From Terfezia claveryi (taxonomy: Eukaryota > Ascomycota > Pezizomycetes > Pezizales > Pezizaceae), in the NCBI GenBank assembly GCA_015179025.1, contig WHUX01000013.1, forward strand, positions 310,001 through 374,000: a stretch of DNA of 64,000 bases. The letters are read 5' to 3'. This document shows positions 9,915-19,487 of the stretch, piece by piece (position 1 is the stretch's first letter; each line of letters starts with the position of its first letter). A program made the translations under genes and the position numbers. The notes under the pieces are model-generated. The model worked only from the letters and a program-made list of their open reading frames with translations, did no database searches and was not told where the DNA came from.

Positions 9915-10164
9915 CTGTACCTACTTGAGTCAATATTTGAACAAGCTGCCAGAAGGACGCACGATGCATGCGAAATAAGGCAAGGAATGCGGTCTCAGGG
10001 TATTCGTAGATATAGGCATTAAGGATATCAATATCATGTCTACCTGTACTGGTATCACAGGAAAGATACCGGTGGGCGGCAATGATTTCTTGTACTGCAA
10101 GTAGGTCCTGGATGTGCTCTTCTTCAATCTCTTCCTCTTCCTCTACCTCATCTAATGCCAGCAA
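9915..10164 (-). pseudogene. PIF/Harbinger transposase, N-terminal third
   Basis: On the minus strand the ATG at 10164 opens an acidic N-terminus (DEVEEEEEIEEEHIQDL) and then FRMHRASFWQLVQILTQ, the helical segment that precedes the DDE core in Harbinger transposases. The frame runs into the Gypsy LTR at 9914. It rejoins the core at 1859 in frame when the insert is ignored. No stop occurs in this piece before the insertion. Confidence 0.8.
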
Positions 10165-10337
10165 ATAGGAACATGCTGTGGTCTCGACTGCAGCATGGAT
10201 ATCCTATAGAATCTCGGCTTTTTCTGACGTTCGGGGCATGGCTGTGATAGTTGCGATAGATGCGAGAAGCTGCGATAGTTGCGTCATAGTAACCAAGGTA
10301 TGTGGCAACTGGATTTATGAACTCGTTGGCACAACAT

Positions 10338-10427
10338 GGGGTAATCAAATCCGTTGGCTTATTTTAGTTAGCTTATGGCTTGCGCTAAAAAGCAGTTGCA
10401 TGAACTTACTTTCGATTTGATTACCCC
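10338..10427. repeat. Inverted 14-mer pair, possible Harbinger end
   Basis: GGGGTAATCAAATC (10338-10351) and its exact reverse complement (10414-10427) enclose about 62 bp just upstream of the transposase start. Harbinger termini often begin with a G run, so 10427 may be the right end of the element, with the left end lying before base 1. The inner copy would then be a subterminal repeat. This is inference. Confidence 0.45.
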
Positions 10428-11572
10428 TACTATCGAATTAAGTTTGGCCCGGAAGGCAAGTTCCTGAAAGAGAATGGGGGTACAACAGTAGTATCAAGGC
10501 AAGATGATCTGAACAGGAAACAAGTTGTTACATCTTGTAAAGGGCTTTGGAGGGTAGAAAAATAAGCAAGATGGGAGAAGATGGAGTATGCACTATATAT
10601 ATCAGAGATTACTAAAAGCTCGAGATAATGGTCGCCCAATAGGGCAGAGATGGTGTGAAAGAGAGAACAAGAGTAGAAATGATCTCTCAAAGCAGGCGCC
10701 ACGGCTTTCGTTTACTTTGTATGTGGCAAGGATCCTTGTTAGAAAAACGCAGTAGTAACCCCCAGTCAAATGCAAAGTTGTATCTAAGATCCAAGCTCAT
10801 CAATAACTACAGGGCTCTTAGACAATTTGGTTTCTCTGAATTTGCAGTCCCGACACCTATTCATCGCTGCATCGTGCTAGCTTGATTCTCTAAGCTGGGC
10901 CTGTTTTTTTATTTTTATTTTTTAAAATACACATTTACTCATATTTGCTGACCATGATGAGCCACCCGGAAACCAGGGTGGATTCAGAGTGCATCCCTAT
11001 CCTTCACTACCTATGGGCCTGGTTGGCTGAACTACACCGCAGCTAGGCCTGGTTCAACCAATGGTTTGGGCGTCTAGGTCCTGTACGTGATGCAGCTGGC
11101 CCTGAAGCCGCAAATTGAACCCATCGATCCCATCGATTCAGAGCGCTCCTTATGTGTTCCCATGAATTTGACCACACTGAATACCTGAGACTACAGTAGC
11201 TATTTCATCCCCTCCCCGTATTCAATGCATCATTTACTTAAGGTAAGATGACTTCAGCTTCATTGTTCTTTTGGCGACACCGCCTACATTCAGGATTAGT
11301 AAGGCCAATGCACCCTGTTTTTACCGACACATGACTCTGCTAAGGTCGAATATATTCCTGTCGGGAGGACCGCAAGACAAGCAAGTCGGCCGTGACTTCG
11401 TATCGGGCGGTATGTAACGGTATCGAACCACAATTCGTTCTTAATGTTAGTCTGATAAACCGTTTAGCGACTGAATATCTGAACCTGTCTTTAATGCCCC
11501 TCGTATTTAGCTCGTCGAAAATACGCACATTTCTGACGAAGGCTAGCCCTCGTTGGTGAAAAAGATCAAGCA
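10428..11572. other. Intergenic stretch, no supported feature
   Basis: Short open frames only, without recognisable domains or paired splice signals. I see no RNA gene or clear repeat. Confidence 0.5.
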
Positions 11573-11809
11573 TACAGAGGACTCTCGTTACAAGCATACC
11601 AGATACAAACATAAATTGGTTACAAGCATACCTCCCCCCGTCCCACATAATAAAATAAGCATATTTTGATTACAAGAATATTCTTATATTTTATGCGTGG
11701 TCACCATACATATACTTGTAACAAGAGAAGCGCTAAACCACAACTAGACTACAACCAGAGGTTTATCGATAAGAACTAACCTAGACTAGAACTAACCCCG
11801 CACAGATCT

Positions 11810-12018
11810 GATTGACCGTTCGTAGTCTGGCTTGGACCGTTCGATCGTTCGATGGGATGGACTGGTCCGATGGGATAACCCAACCAGACTAGGGATAACC
11901 TAGCCCAAGCTGGTTGTAGTCAACCAAAATACAGTTCAGGTCAAGGCGCGCACTGATACAATTTGTATGTGATTTTAGCGTATCCCATCGACCAGTCCAT
12001 CCCATCGAACGGTCAATC
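11810..12018. repeat. Inverted repeat inside the pogo element
   Basis: The arm at 11981-12018 is the near-exact reverse complement of sequence at 11838-11877 (core GTTCGATGGGATGGACTGGT). The left arm also carries a partial duplication. Both sides also hold the direct motif GTAGTCTGG(C/T)TTGG. It may be a small element nested in the pogo copy, placed just upstream of its gene. Confidence 0.7.
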
Positions 12019-12123
12019 GCTGTAGTCTGGTTGGCACAACACCCTCCTTTGTCTTACTTCATACGCAACTTACACAACACTACAATACCGCAACACGCAT
12101 ACAATACAACATACTGCATTTCT

Positions 12124-12570
12124 ATGGCTTCTGCAAAGAGTGTTTCAAATGTTCCGCACCGTCAGCCATGGTCAGAGGCAGAACGTCAGAGCATACGAAC
12201 ATCTAAGTATGCGAAACAGAACCCGAGTTCAACATGGCAACATACTAAACGCTGGTTCGAATCAGAAAACCCCAATAAAGAACTGACGTAGTCACAAATC
12301 AGCAAAATCCTTAATCCAAACAGATCTCGTGGACTTTCAGATGCTGATCCAGTACAAGTACAACGGCTACACCCGGAATCTAAATGGATCCGAACTGGCA
12401 AACATCATGAACTAGAGGCAGCGTAATTTCCCGCGGCCAATACCACTGCCTACAAGATGCACTCAAGCGTGAGAAAAAAAGGATCGAGATTCTTGAGTTG
12501 GAACGCAGGCGGCAGCATGTTCAGCGCAGAATAACTGATTTTTTGGGCCCTTCCGGAGCCACCTCCTCCT
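12124..12570 (+). pseudogene. CENP-B/pogo N-terminal DNA-binding region, truncated
   Basis: From the ATG at 12124 the frame gives a helix-turn-helix region typical of pogo transposases and CENP-B (QPWSEAERQSIR, then WFESENPNKELT, then a TAG where CAG is expected, then SQISKILNP). A second module follows (WIRTGKHHELEAA). After a frameshift near 12425 there is a basic coiled-coil-like stretch, ALKREKKRIEILELERRRQ. The DDE catalytic domain is absent. The product could have bound element ends, but the TAG at 12289-12291 and the shift suggest decay. Confidence 0.65.
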
Positions 12571-12733
12571 CTACCTGATGTCTCTCTGTTATTTGTATGC
12601 ATGTCTAGTATTCATTTTGTCATTCCGCAAGCTTTCCTACCCAGTTATAAATTTCTCTAGTTATATACATATATTGGTTATAAGCATACCTTCCCCCGTC
12701 CTGAAGATATGCTTGTAACGAGAGTCCTCTGTA

Positions 12734-13134
12734 TAGATATCGAGAGCTAAGTACATAGGAAGAGTATTACAGAGTGACTGGGTGAACAAGGAACTACCAG
12801 AGGAGCAGGCAAGTAGAGTGCTGAACAATTGACACTATTTTACCCAGGCTACTAAATCGCAAACTTGTCATGCAGCGGGCCTAGAATTGCTATTTGGATG
12901 TGCCATATTCATCGTACTTGGGCCATAAGATCTAATGCTCTTGGCCTGGGTGTGATTAGATATATCTACATACTCGGCCTCACAATTTTATGATACTATC
13001 TTTAAACCTAGCATCAACCTCGACGCTCTAGAGCAATTGCAACGTTAACCAAGCTCGCTTTTCGTCCACCTGCCAATCCATTGAATTAAGGTCTTCTGAT
13101 ACGGTATTGGATTTATTTTCTCAGACGCGTCAAA
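12734..13134. other. Short intergenic stretch, nothing recognised
   Basis: No open frame or repeat worth naming. It presumably contains the promoter of the small zinc-finger gene that starts at 13135. Confidence 0.4.
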
Positions 13135-13535
13135 ATGGTTACAAACACTCCCTTCAGATGCCCTATTGATGGGTGTTCATATACCGGTGTAGAAACATCC
13201 CGAGGCAGGGATGGTTTCATGTGAGTTCCACCCCATATTGTCAGGCAGGTAATGATATTAACTATTTTTTGTGATGGAAATTTTTTAGTGAACATATTGA
13301 ATCGCACACAAAACCCTATGCTTGCTCTGTGTTGAATTGCGAAAGCAAATTTTCTAAAGTAGGCAACCTCAATCGCCACAGGCAACAACATCATTCAATT
13401 CCCCGGATTCACAATTTACAGATCAGCGATGCTCTGAAATATGGTGAAGTCCATGATAGGATCCGCAGGCACCACAGTCGTGATCAGTTGATCTTCTTGC
13501 TGCGGTCTCTTGGAATCAACTGCTCTGACTCATGA
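13135..13535 (+). CDS. Small two-finger C2H2 zinc-finger protein (2 exons)
   Basis: Exon 1 is 13135-13220, the intron is 13221-13288 (GTGAGT...TTTTAG, 68 nt), and exon 2 is 13289-13535. The product is 110 aa. Joining completes finger 1 (CPIDGCSYTG... to HIESH) across the intron. Finger 2 is CSVLNCESKFSKVGNLNRHRQQHH. That the splice exactly restores finger spacing is strong evidence for a real gene. The second finger resembles DNA-binding fingers, so a regulatory role is likely but not shown. The C-terminal tail (GEVHDRIRRHHSRDQLIFLLRS style) is unknown. It could be a fragment of a once longer factor, since it sits among transposon debris. Confidence 0.6.
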
Positions 13536-13790
13536 GCAGACATCCTGTCAATTGCCTTAAGTTTTTTTTTTTTTTTTAACTCTGCTCTCCCTATAATTTG
13601 GCTTGCTCGAATCTGTGTTTTGCTATTACGCGTCGTTCTGAGGTAGGTCATTAAACCTTGCAAGTACTCGACTATCACGGTATGTTCATTTTTTCTATGA
13701 GTATGACCTTAATTTACCTTGATCATAGATACCCACAAAGTATATACGGTATGGACCGAATCTCACAACGGACCAGGCCACTGCGGGATT

Positions 13791-13937
13791 AAAATTGGTC
13801 ACTGCCACGGCGACAGGGATTTACGACAACACCCGCGGCCACAGCGACGTTATAACTACTAAATAGGGACATACCCGATACGAAAATTGGTCAATGCCAC
13901 GGCTTACAACACCACAGCGGCCACAGCGGTATTATAA
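13791..13937. repeat. Imperfect direct repeat, about 60-66 bp, two copies
   Basis: Copy 1 (13791-13856) and copy 2 (13883-13937) share AAAATTGGTCAxTGCCACGG, CAACAC and CGGCCACAGCG blocks with two short deletions in copy 2. The spacer is 26 bp. Origin unknown. Confidence 0.7.
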
Positions 13938-14479
13938 CCTAGGCTGTGCTCCATCTATGAGTGCCATTGAAGCATTCTCTGGTGCTGCTCATATCAAGTT
14001 TGAAGAGTATTTGCATACAAGAAGCAATAAATCTCGATTGACCTTTTAGAAGTAATTCTCTAAAATCTTTTTCAAGTATAGTATATAGTAGCTCATCAGT
14101 GCTACCTAGGTATCGCAAAATTAAAGTATACTTCCGAGATAGGCTTCTAAAGGTAATACAATAGCAATTAAGTGCAATCAAAGGCACTAAAGGAATATGA
14201 GGTACATAACGATACTTTATATTTCATTGCTGTGGAAAAATAATCATAGGAAATGAGTAGTTTTAGAGCATGATATATTTAATATTATTGGACATATTCA
14301 TAATATGGTATTGTATATAAGTAGGAACAAAACTTATACAACTACTAGTGAGAAGTATCATGGAATTAATTGCAATAGGGTATAAGTCTTAATCTACTTG
14401 GTATATATTAATATTAATATTTGGTATAGGTTACAGAACTTTTTCAATACTGTCAACTATATGCACGAAAAAAACCGAG

Positions 14480-15660
14480 TTAAAGTCATAGTCCACTACA
14501 ACCAATCATTATTAATTATTTTTTTACAAATTGATCTAATTGGTATGCGAGCTGATCTAGATGGGGATTACCAATAGATTTATATGTTCGAGATCATTTT
14601 AACAAATATTCTAATACTTATCCTTTAGTGTTTAAAGAAAGTACCAAGGTTGCTAATATTCTAATGATGTGGATTAGACAATTTGGTCCACTAAAAATTC
14701 TTCAATGCGTTAATAGTAATGAGTTTAAAGGCGAAGTACTTATTATTATAGAATATTATGGAATTTCCTTAATATAAGGATGTCCATACCATCCTCAGAC
14801 ACAAGGATTGATTGAACAAGCAAGTGCTGTACTAAAGCAGAAGATTCGAATAGCAAAAATTCCAAAGATGCTTGCAAAAATTTGAAAGCGTACAACAACA
14901 GCTCGCAATCAAATGGCTAGTCGATATGAGCAATAGTACAAGATCTTAGCTTGGGAATTCCTAGCATTGACCAAGCTTCTACTGACCTTTTTGTCAGGTT
15001 GTCTACAAACCTCATCCTGACCGACATCCACTATACTTTGAATTTGGTCTTTTTTTTTTTTTTTTTTGAAGTCTGTACGTCTATGGAGTCTTAGGCTATG
15101 AAACGGCCATGTATATATATATTTATATATATTTTTGTTAAAACGTTCCGCATCTTCAGAAGACTTGGCCACCTGCCCACGGAACAACGGCCACCCTAAC
15201 CCCTATCACTACCACTACCAAGGCCCATTTGGAACTAGTCTCAGTATAACTTCACTGACTAAGCACGCGGAAACCTCCTTAGACACGCTGGGGGGCCTTG
15301 GCTGTTAGGAAATCTTTGAGGTCGAACCTACGAACGCAATTGCATTCACCAAGATGGCCCTCAACTACATCATCCACTCCCCCTTGAATTTGGTCAATTG
15401 GACCGATACTACCCCCCTAGAGAATTGGAGCGGCTTCCTTCTAGTATCAGACCTGCCTACCTTGAGTCTATTCCATCTATTCCATTGGCATGGCAAAGCC
15501 AAAAACCGAAGTCGCTACTAGGTAGTCGCTACAACTGCTGGATCTGTGGTTCGCTGCAAATGCAAAAGCAGATGTGCTGACCGTCGCTGCCAATGCAAAA
15601 AAGAAGGACGTTCATGTACTACCTACTGCCATTACTGGGTCAGTGCAGCACCATGTACGA
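14480..15660 (+). pseudogene. Retroelement integrase relic with Cys-rich C-terminus
   Basis: An AT-rich, stop-ridden relic. One can read a DDE integrase core: VRDHFNKYS...YPLVFKESTKVANI, then QFGPLKILQCVNSNEFKGE with Asn at the catalytic Asp position, then YHPQTQGLIEQA with the Glu. Past a SINE insertion (15050-15383) the frame leads to a Cys-rich end, VRCKCKSRCADRRCQCKK...CTTYCHY (about 15545-15640). This combination is typical of the Gypsy-like/Ginger-like integrases often annotated as KRAB-A-like proteins. Exact family assignment needs a profile search. Confidence 0.7.
15050..15383 (-). mobile_element. tRNA-derived SINE, copy 1
   Basis: The minus-strand element has a tRNA-like head at its right end (GTCGAACCTAC as decayed B box, then the reverse complement of GATGATGTAGTTGAGG as A box). 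Its body matches the copy at 26600-26876, and its poly-A tail is seen as the T run at 15050-15067. A 12-bp target duplication TTGAATTTGGTC flanks it (15038-15049 and 15384-15395). An AT-dinucleotide expansion lies near 15112-15135. It is inserted in the integrase relic. Confidence 0.85.
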
Positions 15661-17806
15661 ATTCGGTGTAAGCGCTGGCAGAGCGGGGGATTGAGCAAGC
15701 GGAGGATTGAGGATTGAGCAAGCAGAGTTTTTCTTATGTATATATCTTATGTATAAACTACATATGTGATATTCATGCCATCCCGGAACAATCTCGCAAT
15801 CCCGCAACTGCCCGGTCCATACCGGTATGGACTGAATCCCGGAACTGCCCAGAACATATATGTATATACCTGACATGGTAATATCAACTTATTTGGCACG
15901 AGATGCTATATAAAGTAAAACGACAGGAGAAAATATTAGAAAATCAAGTTCCCTTCCACAGCACAATAGTATCCAATGTATCATGGGGTCCCTGTAAAGC
16001 GACCGAGCTTTATACTAGAATAGTGCTGCGGTGTTCGTCAATGGGCCGACCCAATGCTGAACGGGCCGTATCGCTGTATGGGTCAGAACACGCGAATCTT
16101 GATGGCCAGGATAAACGACGACACGACTATCCGTTGGATCAGAGGGCACATAGGGGGCCAAGGAAACGAGGAAGCAGACCACCGCGCAGCCCCTAGCCAG
16201 ATACTACCTTTTTCAATGTAGATTGCACCCGCGGGCGGTAGATTAACTTGCTTGACTCTTGAATTCGCTTCCGGCCATATCTACCCGAAGGAAGGTGCTG
16301 AATACGAGTTTTTTTTTTATTTTTTTTTTTTTTAAAAAACTCCGTAAGGTGGTGGTCGGCCTGGTCAATTTTCTGACGTCGTGCTAGCCAATTGAGTGGG
16401 GGTATTCAGACCTAGATTCCTGACAAACGCTCGATGTGGCAAAGAACTAGGAGAAGAAAATGAAGCAGCTGGGCCGCGATGTCTATTTGTTCTCGGATTT
16501 AGGGCTAGACCTCTGTCGAGATCGGGGTATTTTAAAGTTTGCACTATGCCCTAAGTACCAGACTACTTAACTTTACCGGAAAAGGTGAAAACCAGAGAAG
16601 TACCGCCCCTGGCCAGATTATGCGGGTAGTCTCGAGATTAGCATGGCAACATAACTTCCTACTGGTGCAGCCTGTAAGTTGGTTTTGTTTCGGCATGAAA
16701 ATGTCTCAGCAGATTTCTTTTGAATCAGAGATTCTTTCTTATGCACGGCATTCCACCAGATTCGTCAATGCAAGCAAGCGAATACCTCTCTGTGCCAAAT
16801 ACAATTACGGCTACCCCTGCCAAACTGTCAAAAAACCTCTTTGTCAGAGCGCGTACCAAATTTTACATATAGAACACTACCAGCACCAGAAATAGCACGA
16901 ACTTACTCAGGGTCTCTAGAAATATTGTATTTATCAAGTTTATGCGATTATCTGTTTTTCCCACCTTACCTGATAAACGTAAAAATTTCTCAAAGTACAT
17001 GGTTGCTAAGACCTTGCCCATACAAATTTGTCTGGCAATGTTGCCATGTTCCCACCCCTTCTTCACATTCCATACTCTCTAGAGAACGTATCTGTGAAAC
17101 CCAATGTCATCAAAAACCTAATGGTGGTTAGCTTTTGATGGTTATTATCGAATCTGTGAAAGTTGGGGTCTATGCTCTTCAAAAAACTGGCAGCTTTAAT
17201 GTAAAAAATGAACCTGTTCTAACTAACAGTTCCGCGCTAGATCGTTAACCGGCGGTTTCTCTCGCCAGTAGTTCTAACCAGACTACCAGTAGTCGATAAT
17301 TGACCGGGCTGCAAGCTTTATGCAGTGTGATAATTCATCATTTTGTAACGAGCTTAAAACTTGCTTAGAGACCATAATAAACTATTGCTGTGGCCAAATC
17401 AGGAATATGCGTGGGGGTGGGATGTACATTGATTGATTGACGTTGAGAATCCATATTCGAGGGGTGGAACTGAGACAATTGGTTGATTAAGCCTTGGCTG
17501 TCTATTTCTGGTAGTCGGCTAGACCAATTTTGGCAGTACCAATCCAAAAATTGATGCACCAGGAGTCACAACCCCCCTAGTCTGGTTACAACCCCCCCTA
17601 ACGCGATCAACGGTAGCGGATCCCACCATACTCACGTGATAAATAGGTGGAGCTATGTCTCCGTAGGTACTGTGCTGCCACGTCTACCATTGGTATCGAC
17701 TTTTGCATCACCTGGAACTCTAGCCCTAAGTCCATTGGTTTTAGGGGAGCCGTCCCGTCTACCGTAGCTTAACTCCGGGGTGGCTTGCACTAGCCACTCG
17801 GTAGTG
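15661..17806. other. Intergenic stretch with short palindromes, no supported gene
   Basis: Several short frames (for example 16539-16895) lack domains, signals or splice partners. A perfect 18-bp palindrome GTCCATACCGGTATGGAC lies at 15815-15832, and a decayed CTGCCCAGAACATATA motif like the ends of the 23514-24777 element lies at 15846-15861. A T-rich run occupies 16310-16335. Confidence 0.5.
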
Positions 17807-17808
17807 TA

Positions 17809-18454
17809 CAGGCAAACCTGGCTATAGTGAAACTCGACGTACTGAAAAACTGGCTGTACCGAAGGGATTTGTTAGACCATTCTTGCACGCAGCTAAAGTA
17901 CCCTGGCTATAGTGAAATTCATCGGTATAACGATAGTGAAGAGAATTCCGTGGCTAATAAATTAAAACATAGCAAAACTTTATTGGCTATAGTAAAACTA
18001 GTAGTGTGCTAACAAAATAAATGGAAGCAAAAGGGCTTACTTGACGACACTACACTAGACAGAAATACAGGAATAGGGAACTACATATATAGACAAAAAT
18101 AGGGAACTAGAGGGAAAATAGAGTGAACATACGAGATGTAATACAATATGAGAGTGACAAGAAAGAAAGGCAGAGCTTCTAATAAAAAACTAAGAAAGTG
18201 ATAGGTCAGAGTATGGTTGCAGCCAATTGTCAAGCGTAAATTGAGCAATATTATCGAGCAGAAGTAAAAGGAACCCGAATTGACCAATATTATCGAGCAG
18301 AAGCAGAAAGAACACAAATTGACTACATTCTATCTTTTTTCTCCACAAATCTCCTTACCCCTCGTAGGCACGTGACATCTTCTTATAACGAAACCTGGCT
18401 ATAACGAAGGAAAGGGGTCGGAATCTTGGCATTCGTTATAGCCAGGTTTGCCTG
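17809..18454. mobile_element. 646-bp TA-flanked inverted-repeat element (pogo-type MITE)
   Basis: The ends are inverted repeats beginning CAGGCAAACCTGGCTATA, flanked by TA on both sides (17807-17808 and 18455-18456). The motif CCTGGCTATARYGAA recurs subterminally (about 17896, 17984 and 18391), as expected for transposase-binding sites. No transposase frame is present. End sequence and TA target fit pogo/Fot1, though the family is inferred. Confidence 0.85.
18239..18323. repeat. 39-bp tandem repeat, two units plus a partial third
   Basis: Units at 18239-18277 and 18278-18316 share AATTGAxCAATATTATCGAG and a purine-rich remainder, followed by a 7-bp partial unit. It lies inside the 646-bp element. 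Confidence 0.85.
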
Positions 18455-18456
18455 TA

Positions 18457-19487
18457 GCTGAGAGATCGATAACCGATGGCAAACGATTAATAAGATGGGA
18501 CTAATGCTGTGCCAACAAGACTAAGGATCTGTTGGGGGTATCTGGATTCGGGTTAGCTGCTGCCAACCAGCTACGTTGCCCTATATGCAGCCCAGTGAAC
18601 CAGGCGTGGCCTGGTTTATGCGCGTGATTGGCCGGTGAAACATTCAGTCAGGTGACTTTTTCTTTTTTTTGGGGTTAGCTGAAAACGGTGGCAGTTGCTG
18701 CTTTTACTGCAAGCCTCGCGAATTTTGATAAAGGATGTACCTGTAACAAAAAACGATTCCTTTTCGCACAGGCAAAATATTAAAAAAAAGGTGAAAGGTC
18801 ATGTGACAACACTACCAGATTAAGACAGTAGATAGTACGCTAGGGGATCCGTAAGGTTAAAACCTTCGGACCCACTCTGCTCTTCTTCTTCTCTCTCATG
18901 ATAAAACAACGAGATCACCATACTTCAAACCTTCGTGATCTCCCAAAAGGGCTGCTACGGAGTACAGTACAGTACAGTACAGTACAGTACAGTACAGTAC
19001 AGTACAGTACAGTACAGTACAGTACCGGTAGAGTGCCCTGCCCTATAGGGAGTAGCGGTGACGCCATCGGTAGTGACGACGATATCCCCTCATTCCTCCG
19101 CCCTCCCCCCTCCCCCATCCCCCATCCCCATCCCGCCCAATCTTCCACCTTCCACCCCCACCCCCACCCTCCCCTCTCCTCTTACACATCTCATCTCGGC
19201 ATCCTTCCAGGCATCACAGCATCACAGCCTCATTCGTAGCCGCAGCAGCTTTGAAGTCCCCAGCACTGTGCCGCTCTATTCCTCGCATCCTTACCTACTT
19301 CAGTACTTAGTCAGAAGCAGCACTGCTACATTACCCCGCTTCTCCCACCCGCCACAACTCAACTCTTTTCCAACATCGCACATTCGCAGGCACTCTACGC
19401 ATCGCCTCATCGTGCACCAAATATTATTTCGTTTGAGCGGCAGAGCCACAGACATAGGCAGAGGCTAACAGTTGGACTACCGCCAAC
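18457..19487 (+). promoter_or_regulatory. HET-C upstream region with microsatellite and pyrimidine tracts
   Basis: About 1 kb between the inverted-repeat element and the HET-C start. It contains the (AGTAC)13 array and then a C/T-rich stretch (about 19090-19180 and 19310-19380) of the kind common just upstream of fungal transcription starts. No TATA box is convincing. The start context CGCCAACATGA at 19488 fits fungal translation starts. Confidence 0.4.
18961..19025. repeat. (AGTAC)13 pentanucleotide microsatellite
   Basis: Thirteen perfect AGTAC units, preceded by GCTGCTACGG. Each unit boundary creates GTAC, so the array is dense in a 4-bp palindrome. It lies about 460 bp upstream of the HET-C start. 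Confidence 0.97.

Larger units (their letters stand above)
11575..12731 (+). mobile_element. Pogo/Fot1-type DNA element, 1157 bp
   Basis: Perfect 24-bp terminal inverted repeats (left 11575-11598, right 12708-12731) begin CAGAGGACTCTCG and sit on TA duplications (11573-11574 and 12732-12733), as in pogo/Fot1 elements. A second motif, ATTGGTTAYAAGCATACC followed by CCCCCGTC, lies inside each end in the same orientation (about 11615-11642 and 12673-12700). The element carries only a partial transposase-like gene (12124-12570) and so is non-autonomous. Confidence 0.85.

Noticed and set aside
18898..19468. Open frames on both strands across the microsatellite upstream of HET-C
   Set aside because: They are created by the AGTAC array and C-rich tracts, which are stop-free by composition, with no domain or codon evidence.
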